Origin: Verrucomicrobiales bacterium
GTDB taxonomy: Bacteria; Verrucomicrobiota; Verrucomicrobiia; Verrucomicrobiales; V1-33
Assembly: GCA_028293305.1 (NCBI GenBank)
Contig: JAQGPD010000466.1
Location: 1-6,067, forward strand
Direction of reading: 5' to 3'
Length of the DNA stretch: 6,067 nucleotides
The translations under genes and the position numbers were made by a program. Under the pieces are notes generated by a model. That model did not search any database, was not told the origin of the DNA, and saw only the letters and a program-made list of their open reading frames with translations. This document shows, piece by piece, positions 1 through 6,067 of the stretch (the first letter of the stretch is position 1; each line of letters begins with the position of its first letter).

Positions 1-661
1 ATTTGTCGCGGGATTGTTGGCGTCCGGGGCGATGGCGCTGATCAAGGCCAAAAGCCGGATCCGGGAGGACGCGAGCATCGGAATCGTTTTCACCTCATTT
101 TTCGCGTTGGGGTTATTATTGATTTCGCTCAACCCGGCGGGGGTGGACCGGAAGACGATCATTTTCGGAAACTTGCTATCCATCCCGGACAAGGAGGCGA
201 CCCAACTTGTTATCATCAGCGCTGTCACCCTGTTGACCGTGGGTTTGAAATGGCGGGACCTCATGTTGTTTTGCTTCGATCCCGGACAGGCGCGGACCCT
301 GGGCATGCGCACCGGCCTGCTGCACCTGACTTTGCTGTCCCTGCTTTCCGCCACCGCCGTGGCCGCGCTGCAAACCGTGGGCGCGGTGTTGGTGGTGGCC
401 ATGCTCATCACCCCCGGAGCCACCGCCTATCTTCTAACTGATCGCTTCAGCGTGATGATGTGGATCTCCGCCGGGCTGGGGGTTTTCACCTCCGCCATCG
501 GGGCGTATGCCAGCTATTTTTTGAATGGGGCCACCGGCGGCTGCATTGTCACCCTGCAGGCCCTCATTTTCCTGACGGTGTTCTTTTTCGCGCCGAAACA
601 TGGCCTGATCTCCGCCCGCCGCCGCGCCCGTGAAACCCGCGATGCCTTGCCCAGCGCATGA
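1..661 (+). CDS. Metal-ion ABC transporter permease (first of a tandem pair), 5'-truncated by window edge
   Basis: This is the membrane permease of an ABC-3 family importer for Mn2+, Zn2+ or Fe2+ (ZnuB/TroC/SitC/MntB type), acting in the inner membrane. The reading frame is open from base 2, so the gene begins outside the window; the TTG at 14 is not a credible start. The first visible residue aligns without gaps to residue 69 of the downstream permease, so about 68 N-terminal residues are probably missing. Family motifs seen here and in that neighbour are SRIxED, an FG-LL-IP segment, CFDPGxAxxLxM, LQxVGxxLVxAMLITPGxTAxLxTDRF and FAPKHG near the end. Hydrophobic stretches alternate with short loops throughout, and the C terminus is a basic arginine-rich tail. 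The TGA stop at 659-661 overlaps the next ATG at 658. The metal cannot be told from sequence; Mn, Zn and Fe are all possible. No ATPase or solute-binding gene is visible. Confidence 0.9.
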   Translation, partial: FVAGLLASGAMALIKAKSRIREDASIGIVFTSFFALGLLLISLNPAGVDRKTIIFGNLLSIPDKEATQLVIISAVTLLTVGLKWRDLMLFCFDPGQARTLGMRTGLLHLTLLSLLSATAVAALQTVGAVLVVAMLITPGATAYLLTDRFSVMMWISAGLGVFTSAIGAYASYFLNGATGGCIVTLQALIFLTVFFFAPKHGLISARRRARETRDALPSA

Positions 662-1524
662 ACGACCTTTTTGAAAACCTCAACAATGGCGTCATACGGG
701 ACGCGATCCTGACAGGATCCATGGTGGCCGCATTGTGCGCGGTGTTGTCGTGTTTTGTTATATTGAAAGGCTGGTCCCTCATGGGCGATGCCATTTCCCA
801 CGCCGTGCTGCCCGGGATCGTGCTGGCCTACATCGCCGGCTGGCCGCTGGCGCTGGGCGCGTTTTTGTCAGGGCTGGCGTGCTCCGCGGCCACAGGATTC
901 ATTCGTCAAAACAGCCGCATCAAGGAGGACACCGTGCTGGGCGTGGTCTTCACCGGATTGTTCGCCTTCGGCCTGGTGCTGCACAGCCGCACGGAATCCG
1001 AGCTGCATTTGGACCACATCCTTTTCGGCCATCTGCTGGGCATCCCCTCGGACATTGCGCTGCAGGTTTATGTGGTGGGTGCGCTGGTCATGCTGCTGCT
1101 GCTATTGAAACGGCGCGACTTTTTATTGATATGTTTCGACCCCGGGCACGCGCGGGTGCTGGCCATGCCGGCGGGTTTGCTGACGTATTTGCTGCTGGCA
1201 CTTATGGTCATGGCCATCGTCGTTTCCCTGCAAGCCGTGGGCATCATTCTGGTCATAGCCATGCTCATCACCCCTGGCTGCACGGCGCATCTGTGGACCG
1301 ACCGTTTTGACCGCATGCTGGCGATCGCCACCGTCAGTGCGGTGGTGTCCACCTTTGCGGGAATCGTGGTGAGCGTGCAGCTGGACGCCGACACCGCGGC
1401 GTGCATTGTCCTCGCCCAGGCCAGCGCGTTTGTGGTGTCTTTCCTCTTTGCCCCGAAGCATGGCTGGCTGGCCTCGAAGCGCCGCGCCGCGCGGAATTCC
1501 GCCTTTCCCTCCGCCGCCTCCTGA
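658..1524 (+). CDS. Metal-ion ABC transporter permease (second of a tandem pair)
   Basis: This 288-residue integral membrane protein is the second ABC-3 family permease subunit, comparable to TroD/SitD/MntD, and would form a channel with the product of the preceding gene. The length is normal for the family. About eight to nine hydrophobic segments are visible, roughly at residues 17-37, 47-66, 67-83, 92-110, 133-151, 174-192, 192-212, 219-241 and 247-266. Signature regions are GDAISHAVLPG (43-53), SRIKEDT (86-92), CFDPGHARVLAM (159-170), an AMLITPG segment (201-207) and FAPKHG (264-269). The ATG overlaps the upstream stop as ATGA and has no Shine-Dalgarno-like sequence before it, which suggests translational coupling. 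Families with two permeases usually transport manganese or iron, but zinc is not excluded. The gene ends 14 bp before gatB. Confidence 0.92.
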   Translation: MNDLFENLNNGVIRDAILTGSMVAALCAVLSCFVILKGWSLMGDAISHAVLPGIVLAYIAGWPLALGAFLSGLACSAATGFIRQNSRIKEDTVLGVVFTGLFAFGLVLHSRTESELHLDHILFGHLLGIPSDIALQVYVVGALVMLLLLLKRRDFLLICFDPGHARVLAMPAGLLTYLLLALMVMAIVVSLQAVGIILVIAMLITPGCTAHLWTDRFDRMLAIATVSAVVSTFAGIVVSVQLDADTAACIVLAQASAFVVSFLFAPKHGWLASKRRAARNSAFPSAAS

Positions 1525-1538
1525 GCCAAACACAGGGC

Positions 1539-3002
1539 ATGCCCAAGGAAGATTATCTCGTGACCATCGGACTCGAAGTCCACTGCCAACTCCGCACCGC
1601 CAGCAAGATGTTTTGCGGCTGCGCCGTCCGTTACGGCGATGACCCGAACACCCTGACCTGTCCGGTGTGCCTGGGCCTGCCCGGAGCTCTGCCGGTTTTG
1701 AATGCCGGAGCCATCGAGGGCACCATCCTCGCAGGCATGCTGCTCGGCTGCACCACGCCACCGCTCGTGAAGTGGGACCGGAAAAGCTATTTCTATCCCG
1801 ACATGCCGAAGAACTATCAAACGACCCAGTTTGATTTGCCGCTCTGCCTCGGTGGTGGGGTGCCGCTTTATGAATCCGCCTATCCAAAGGATTGGCAGAA
1901 AAAGATCGTGCGCCCCAATCACACCATCGGCCTCACCCGCATCCATCTTGAAGAGGACGTCGGCAAATCCACCCACCACGCCGGGCACAGCACCCTGGAC
2001 TTCAACCGGGCCGGAACACCGCTCATGGAGTTGGTCAGCGAACCGGAGATTGAAAGCGCGGAGGAGGCCGTGGCCTACATCACCAGCCTCCGGCAGATTC
2101 TGGTTTATGGCGATCTCAGCGACGCCGATATGGAAAAAGGCCAGATGCGCTGCGACGTGAATATTTCCCTCCGCCCGACAGGTCAGGAAAAACTCGGAGC
2201 CAAAATCGAGCTGAAAAACCTCAACAGCATCAGCGCCATCCGCCGCGCCATCCATCACGAAATCGAGCGCCAGTCCGAGGAACTGGACCTGGGCATTCCC
2301 CAAATCCAGAGCACGCGCCGCTGGGATGATGAACGCGGGGAAACCTCCCTCATGCGCACCAAGGAGGACGCGCACGACTATCGTTATCTCCCCTGCCCCG
2401 ACCTCCTGCCGCTGCACACCGCCGACCTCGTGGCCGCCGCCAAAAAACGGGTGCCGGAACTCCCTCACGAAAAACGCGCCCGCTTTGTCTCCGCCCTGGG
2501 CCTGACGGAATATGACGCCGGAGTGTTGGCCAGCGAGAAGCCCCTGGCCGATTACTTCGAAGCCGCCGCCGCCGGTGCCGGAAAAGCCAAATCCATCGCT
2601 AACTGGATCATCAACGACCTCCTCAGCGCCCTCAACACCGCCGGGCTGGGCTTCGCGGAAAACCCTGTCAGCGCCGCCCATCTGCGGGAACTCGCCGCTC
2701 TGGTGGACGATGGAAAAATCAATAACGCCCAGGCCAAGGAAGTCTTCACCGAACTCTTCGCCAGCGGCACCGCGCCGTCGGACATCGTGAAAGCGAAGGG
2801 CCTGGAACAAGTTAGCGATACTGGCTTCCTGGACGAAATCATCAGCAAAGTCCTGGCTGAAAATGCGGACGCCGTGGAGAAAATCAAAGCCGGCAACGAC
2901 AAAGCCATCAATGCCCTGAAAGGCCAGGTGATGAAGTTGAGCCAGGGCAAGGCCAATCCCAAAGTCGTGGGTGAACTCCTCGAAGCCAGGCTGAAAGCCT
3001 AG
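1539..3002 (+). CDS. gatB: Aspartyl/glutamyl-tRNA(Asn/Gln) amidotransferase subunit B
   Basis: GatB is the tRNA-binding and kinase subunit of the cytoplasmic GatCAB complex, which converts misacylated Glu-tRNA(Gln) and/or Asp-tRNA(Asn) to Gln-tRNA(Gln) and Asn-tRNA(Asn). The 487-residue product has the usual family length. Recognisable segments are GLEVHCQL (11-18), CPVCLGLPG (41-49), SYFYPDMPKNYQ (83-94), IHLEEDVGKSTH (135-146), DFNRAGTPLMELVSEPE (154-170) and YGDLSDADMEKGQMRCDVN (190-208), then a helical tail of about 150 residues of the GatB/YqeY type. Cys26, Cys28, Cys41 and Cys44 form a CxC...CxxC pattern consistent with the zinc site of many GatB proteins. The frame stays open back to an ATG at 1401, but that 46-residue extension overlaps the permease gene and does not resemble GatB. 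The ATG at 1539 places the family N terminus correctly. There is no clear ribosome binding site. gatA and gatC are not in the window. Confidence 0.97.
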   Translation: MPKEDYLVTIGLEVHCQLRTASKMFCGCAVRYGDDPNTLTCPVCLGLPGALPVLNAGAIEGTILAGMLLGCTTPPLVKWDRKSYFYPDMPKNYQTTQFDLPLCLGGGVPLYESAYPKDWQKKIVRPNHTIGLTRIHLEEDVGKSTHHAGHSTLDFNRAGTPLMELVSEPEIESAEEAVAYITSLRQILVYGDLSDADMEKGQMRCDVNISLRPTGQEKLGAKIELKNLNSISAIRRAIHHEIERQSEELDLGIPQIQSTRRWDDERGETSLMRTKEDAHDYRYLPCPDLLPLHTADLVAAAKKRVPELPHEKRARFVSALGLTEYDAGVLASEKPLADYFEAAAAGAGKAKSIANWIINDLLSALNTAGLGFAENPVSAAHLRELAALVDDGKINNAQAKEVFTELFASGTAPSDIVKAKGLEQVSDTGFLDEIISKVLAENADAVEKIKAGNDKAINALKGQVMKLSQGKANPKVVGELLEARLKA

Positions 3003-3012
3003 CACAGCAGCA

Positions 3013-3029
3013 GCGGCGACCCGCCTTTT
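3013..3029 (+). terminator. Possible weak terminator after gatB
   Basis: Eleven bases after the gatB stop, a four-pair GC hairpin (GGCG, loop ACC, CGCC at 3015-3025; alternative register GCGG/CCGC at 3013-3024) is followed directly by TTTT. The layout is that of an intrinsic terminator, but the stem is very short and a GC-rich genome makes such stems common by chance. A second structure at 3055-3084 (TGGTC/GACCA at 3060-3064 and 3071-3075 with a few outer pairs) lies in the same 90 bp convergent gap but has no T tract on either strand. Confidence 0.25.
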
Positions 3030-3092
3030 CTAACCAGATCCCGCCAAAGCCCCAGGGAGTGGTCAAGCCGGACCAGCGCCACCCCGTGCCCG

Positions 3093-4313
3093 TCAGTTGC
3101 CCTCGGCTTCGTTGAGCTGTGACTTCAAGCGGTCCGTGTCCTTGCGCACCCGCTCCAGGAGCGACTCCGCATTTTTCACTTCGGATCGCAGGTCGTCCAG
3201 TTCCGGCCGGGCAAATTTTCCGGTTTCCACCTTCTTCAATAAATCCACCACGGTGGCTCCGGGAATCGCATAACACTCGATCCGGCCGGAGCGGGCGATA
3301 TTGATCCCTATCACATGTCCGTTGAGATCCACCACCGGACCACCGCACTCGGACGGTTCCAGCACCATGTCATGTTGCAGGGCGGTCGGGAAGCCAGTGC
3401 GGTTACGGCTCAGCGGACCGCTCATCATATTCCGGGCGTCCTCCGCCAAGCCCACATAATTGTCGCCCCGCCGGCGCAGTGTGGCGGTCAGTTCCTTATC
3501 CTGCTCACCGCGGCGGATCAACACCTTGACGGTGTCGTAAGGCTTGTGGGAGGCGATTTTTTCGATGAATTCGGAAATCGTTTTGATGGACTGGCCATTG
3601 ATGGAAATCAGCTGATCGTCCTTTAAAAGCCCCGCCTCGGAGGCCGCGCTGTCCTCTCCGACCTCACGGATGCAGAGTCGGCCTTCTTTGTTATCGAGGG
3701 CGATTCCAAGAAAGCCTTTGTGCGACTCATCCAGGCTCCGCGGAGCCACGCTGACCACTCCCACCGCCACCGGAAGCCGCTCCGGACCGGCTGCCGCGAT
3801 GTAGCTCCCCGGCTGCGGTGTGGCACCGGTGTCCCAATCCACCGGGGTCAGTCCGGTCGCCTCCACTTTCAAAAGCGCCAGATCGTGCCTCCGGTGCACA
3901 TCTGTTATTTTGACCGTCAGGGTGATGCCCCCGGGAAATTGCGCCTCCAAGTCCGTTAGGGGCTGCCCTTTGCTGTCCTGCACCTCGCTGGCTTTGGTCA
4001 GCAGCCAACCCTTCGCGTTGACGGCGGTGGCGAAGGCGACCGGCTTGCCATCGCGGACGAGCCGCGCCGTGGAATGCCTGGCGCTTTCCAGGATCGGAAC
4101 CCACGCGGCGGCGGCCTCCGGCGTTTCCCTGCTGAACCGGTCCTGCGAGCGGTCGGACTCCGCCTCCGAGATGCTGTCGGAATTTTCGCTCTCCCCGGAG
4201 GATGCCGCGGTGGAGCCTGCCGCGCCCTCGTCTCCGGAGGCGCGCGGGACGCCTGACAAAATAAACACACAGCTGGCGGCCAGGGCCAAAGGAAGGAAAC
4301 GAAGTGTTTTCAT
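3093..4313 (-). CDS. Secreted HtrA-like pseudoprotease with an internal PDZ domain
   Basis: This 406-residue protein has a Sec signal peptide (basic MKTLRF, hydrophobic core to about residue 20, likely cleavage near 27), then a Ser/Glu/Asp-rich low-complexity stretch (28-60). The first half of an S1C trypsin fold spans about 74-193. It has the AxAVNAKGWLLTKASEV region, where the catalytic His is Ser109, and HDLALLKV with the expected Asp144. A PDZ domain follows (about 200-283, beginning GFLGIALD). The second trypsin half spans about 305-362; there the usual GNSGGP is SECGGP, with Cys323 at the nucleophile position, followed by LNGHVIGINIA and a YAIP segment. Residues 368-403 look like a coiled coil. 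In ordinary HtrA proteins the PDZ comes after the complete protease domain. Loss of His and the Ser-to-Cys change imply no normal serine protease activity. A scaffold or regulator of the adjacent active protease is inference. The start is 14 bp after the upstream stop. Confidence 0.88.
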   Translation of the reverse strand: MKTLRFLPLALAASCVFILSGVPRASGDEGAAGSTAASSGESENSDSISEAESDRSQDRFSRETPEAAAAWVPILESARHSTARLVRDGKPVAFATAVNAKGWLLTKASEVQDSKGQPLTDLEAQFPGGITLTVKITDVHRRHDLALLKVEATGLTPVDWDTGATPQPGSYIAAAGPERLPVAVGVVSVAPRSLDESHKGFLGIALDNKEGRLCIREVGEDSAASEAGLLKDDQLISINGQSIKTISEFIEKIASHKPYDTVKVLIRRGEQDKELTATLRRRGDNYVGLAEDARNMMSGPLSRNRTGFPTALQHDMVLEPSECGGPVVDLNGHVIGINIARSGRIECYAIPGATVVDLLKKVETGKFARPELDDLRSEVKNAESLLERVRKDTDRLKSQLNEAEGN

Positions 4314-4327
4314 GCGGGGGGTAGGGA

Positions 4328-5641
4328 TTATTTTTTTCCAAGTTTAACTTCAACTTTGACGGTTTCGGAACCGCGCTTGACCAGAAAAGTCACAGTCTCC
4401 TCCGGCTTCAAGTTCATCAGAATATCCGCCGCCGATCCCGCGTCGCTCACGGCCGTGGCATTCACTTGCACCACGGTGTCCCCGGTTTGCAGTCCGGCCT
4501 TCGCGGCTGGACTATCAGGACTCACCGCGCCGACCCGGGCCCCATCGCCTTCCGTTTCCAACACCGCGCCAAGATAGGGTCTGGGCCCTGACGGATCCGG
4601 CGGGGTGTAGGGCTCCCCGGCGGAGTCCGGTTCAGCGCCCTCCTCCTTGCCCCGGCCATCCCGGCGGGGCAGCAGGCGCCGCCCGAGTTCAAGTTGCATC
4701 TCCACGTTTTCCTCGCCCCGGCGCACGGCCACGGGCACCTGATCCCCCGCCCGACGCCGCCCGATCAATCGTTGCAGCGCATGAAAATTGGAGACCTCCT
4801 CGCCATCGAATTTCCGCACCACATCGCCGGGCTGCAGTCCCGCTTTGGCCGCCGGTTGGTCAGGAAAAACCTCCTTCACGCGCACGCCGTCGCGGCTTTC
4901 CCTATCAAACAACGCGCCGGTGATGGGGCGCGTTTCATTGCTGGAGGTGAAGGAAACCCGGCCCCACGTTTGATCCTTCAAAAGCTTCTCCCAGTCAAAG
5001 CGCAGGGTATCGATCGCGACGTGGCGGTTCATTTCCACCGCCCCATGGATGGAGGAATGGATGCCGACCAGGCGGCCTTCCAAGTCAAAAAGCGGTCCAC
5101 CGGAATCCCCTCCTATCAAAGGACAGGAAGTGAACAGCGCTCCATCCAGATCCCGGCGCCACACCCTCCCCAGGCGCACGGGCGGACGTCTTTCATAACT
5201 GTAGCCACCCGGATGCCCCATGGCGATGACCCAATCTCCCAGGTTCAACATGTCTGAACTTCCCATCTCCACAAAAGGATAGTCCCCCGGCTCGGTGATG
5301 CGCGCCATGCCCGCGTCCGTCGTCCGGTTGGCCCCCAGCGAGGTGCCCTTCACGCGGCGGCCGTCGGGAAAAATGATAGTCAGGTTATTGCCTGTCGCCT
5401 GGGTGACATGGGCCGCGGTCAAAATCAGTCCATCTTTATTGATGATCACGCCGGAGCCGGAGCCAGGTTTGTCATCATCCGCGGAAGTCACCGCCACCAC
5501 GCACGGCATCACGCGTTGGACCACGCCTTGGACCTTCGCCTCACGGTCCCGCATTTCCTTCACGGTGTCCGCCGCCTGCCCGTTCCCTATGGCGGACGAC
5601 ACGAACCCCAGGACAAACAACACAAAACGGAAAGACTTCAT
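4328..5641 (-). CDS. Periplasmic HtrA/DegP-like serine protease with two PDZ domains
   Basis: This is an S1C-family protease expected to degrade or monitor damaged envelope proteins. The 437-residue product starts with a signal peptide (MKSFRF, hydrophobic core to about 17, cleavage after GQA at 23). The trypsin-like domain (about 34-222) has an intact triad: His78 in LTAAHV, Asp109 in TTDAGMARI and Ser180 in GGDSGGP. PDZ1 spans about 238-320 and PDZ2 about 354-435, joined by a charged, Pro/Gly-rich linker (321-353). The size matches DegP/DegQ. The frame is open upstream to 5938, but the first 99 residues of that longer version are unlike any export signal, and the ATG at 5641 puts the signal peptide exactly at the N terminus. 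No Shine-Dalgarno sequence precedes it. A promoter candidate lies about 30 bp upstream. It is the first gene of a probable two-gene operon with the pseudoprotease. It could be DegP, DegQ or DegS-like; two PDZ domains and a cleavable signal favour DegP/DegQ. Confidence 0.93.
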   Translation of the reverse strand: MKSFRFVLFVLGFVSSAIGNGQAADTVKEMRDREAKVQGVVQRVMPCVVAVTSADDDKPGSGSGVIINKDGLILTAAHVTQATGNNLTIIFPDGRRVKGTSLGANRTTDAGMARITEPGDYPFVEMGSSDMLNLGDWVIAMGHPGGYSYERRPPVRLGRVWRRDLDGALFTSCPLIGGDSGGPLFDLEGRLVGIHSSIHGAVEMNRHVAIDTLRFDWEKLLKDQTWGRVSFTSSNETRPITGALFDRESRDGVRVKEVFPDQPAAKAGLQPGDVVRKFDGEEVSNFHALQRLIGRRRAGDQVPVAVRRGEENVEMQLELGRRLLPRRDGRGKEEGAEPDSAGEPYTPPDPSGPRPYLGAVLETEGDGARVGAVSPDSPAAKAGLQTGDTVVQVNATAVSDAGSAADILMNLKPEETVTFLVKRGSETVKVEVKLGKK

Positions 5642-5671
5642 AACCGGACGGAAAATCACCAACACGGCGGG

Positions 5672-5700
5672 AGTGTAGCCGCAGGCCGCGCTCCCGGCAA
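5672..5700 (-). promoter_or_regulatory. Candidate sigma70-type promoter for the HtrA pair
   Basis: On the minus strand, TTGCCG (5700-5695) and TACACT (5677-5672) are separated by exactly 17 bases. Both hexamers keep the most conserved positions of the bacterial -35 and -10 boxes (TTG; TA and final T). Transcription would start near 5665 and give a leader of about 24 bases before the ATG at 5641. The position supports the shorter start chosen for the protease gene, since a start at 5938 would lie upstream of this promoter. The prediction rests on pattern matching only. Confidence 0.45.
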
Positions 5701-5722
5701 GATGGGAACGCAAAAACCATGC

Positions 5723-5742
5723 CGGGACTGTCACCCGTCCCG
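5723..5742. promoter_or_regulatory. Inverted repeat upstream of the HtrA promoter
   Basis: A perfect six-base dyad, CGGGAC (5723-5728) and GTCCCG (5737-5742), is separated by eight bases. Its centre is about 35 bp upstream of the candidate -35 box, a position typical for an activator site. It could equally be a chance GC-rich palindrome. No matching copy was noticed elsewhere in the window. Confidence 0.25.
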
Positions 5743-6067
5743 CCGGTTGGAACGAATCATTTTTCGGAAATACCCCGCACCGCCATCTCGGGGCTGCCAC
5801 CCCGGCCGTCGCCAGGCTGCCGCACAACCGTTCATCCGGGCAGCGCCTCAGCAACATGCCTAAGCAGCAATGTCGCTCCATCGACAACATTCGCCGCCAT
5901 GACTTTCGCCCCCTCGTCCCACCGGAAACAACACTCACAAAACACAGGCCACAAGTCGGAGAACCATCCGAAATTAAAAGCTCAGCCCGCTTTTTAAATG
6001 CCCTGCCCGCGCCGTGCCCCCTGCAATTTTCCTCATTCCGAATCCCCCCACATACGTATCTTTCCCA

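Larger units (their letters stand above)
5642..6067. other. Non-coding region upstream of the HtrA pair
   Basis: No convincing gene is visible in these 426 bp on either strand. Besides the promoter and dyad listed separately, it holds a GC-rich patch at 5773-5804 with alternating CCCCG / CGGGG / CCCCG blocks that can form two mutually exclusive five-pair hairpins. There is also an AT-rich imperfect hairpin at 5974-5997 (AAAAGC, seven-base loop, GCTTTT), which could be a weak terminator in either direction. The open frames here are short, and their translations have biased, non-protein-like composition. The next gene beyond 6067 is unknown, so part of this region may serve a divergent neighbour. 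Confidence 0.6.

Noticed and set aside
1..13. TTG at 14 as the start of the first permease
   Set aside because: The frame is open to the window edge and the visible part aligns from residue 69 of its paralogue, so the true start is outside.
1401..1538. N-terminal extension of gatB to an ATG at 1401
   Set aside because: The extra 46 residues overlap the permease gene, resemble no GatB, and the family N terminus fits the ATG at 1539.
1068..3005. A 645-codon open frame antisense to gatB and the second permease
   Set aside because: It lies opposite two clearly conserved genes, its translation has no recognisable domain, and long antisense frames are expected in GC-rich DNA.
3366..4313. Cys15 of the pseudoprotease as a lipobox cysteine
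   Set aside because: Residues before it (LAAS) are a poor lipobox and the hydrophobic core continues past Cys15, so a normal signal peptidase site near residue 27 fits better.
5642..5938. N-terminal extension of the HtrA protease by 99 residues
   Set aside because: It would bury the signal peptide in the middle of the protein and would start upstream of the promoter candidate; the sequence is Cys/Arg/Trp-rich and not protein-like.
5719..5997. A 92-codon plus-strand open frame in the upstream region
   Set aside because: Composition is Pro/Ser/Thr/His-rich with no domain or ribosome binding site, and it runs through the promoter region of the opposite strand.
5974..6036. A 20-codon minus-strand frame from an ATG at 6036 ending in the AT-rich hairpin
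   Set aside because: It is too short to judge, lacks a convincing ribosome binding site at proper spacing, and its Gly/Ala/Arg content is what GC-rich noise gives.

Overview
The window is a GC-rich bacterial segment with five protein genes in two convergent blocks. The plus strand (1-3002) carries two tandem membrane permeases of a metal-ion ABC transporter, the first cut off by the window edge, followed almost without a gap by gatB, the B subunit of the tRNA-dependent amidotransferase. The minus strand (3093-5641) carries two exported HtrA/DegP-like (S1C trypsin-fold) proteins 14 bp apart. The last ~426 bp (5642-6067) are the upstream region of the minus-strand pair. I see no tRNA, rRNA, CRISPR array, insertion sequence or prophage gene.

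The host is probably a Gram-negative-type bacterium with a periplasm: both HtrA-like proteins have Sec signal peptides. It relies on the indirect (GatCAB) route to Gln-tRNA and/or Asn-tRNA. High GC, non-canonical ribosome binding sites at every visible start, and a protease plus degenerate-protease pair fit the Verrucomicrobiota/Planctomycetota group. That placement is a family-level impression, not a demonstrated assignment.

The two permeases align without gaps at the start of the visible part and share nearly all family motifs, as expected for a heterodimeric TroCD/SitCD/MntCD-type channel for Mn, Zn or Fe. Their ATPase and binding-protein partners would lie upstream, outside the window. 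The permease genes overlap (ATGA), and gatB starts 14 bp after the second stop, so all three are probably cotranscribed although the functions are unrelated.

The minus-strand pair is the most interesting part. The promoter-proximal gene encodes a conventional protease (His78-Asp109-Ser180) with two C-terminal PDZ domains. The second gene encodes a rearranged relative. Its PDZ domain sits inside the trypsin fold, between the half carrying the His/Asp positions and the half carrying the nucleophile position. The His is replaced by Ser109 and the nucleophile by Cys323, and a coiled coil is added at the C terminus. It looks like a pseudoprotease that may act as a scaffold, sensor or regulator of its neighbour. 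A plausible sigma70-type promoter and an upstream dyad lie in front of the pair.
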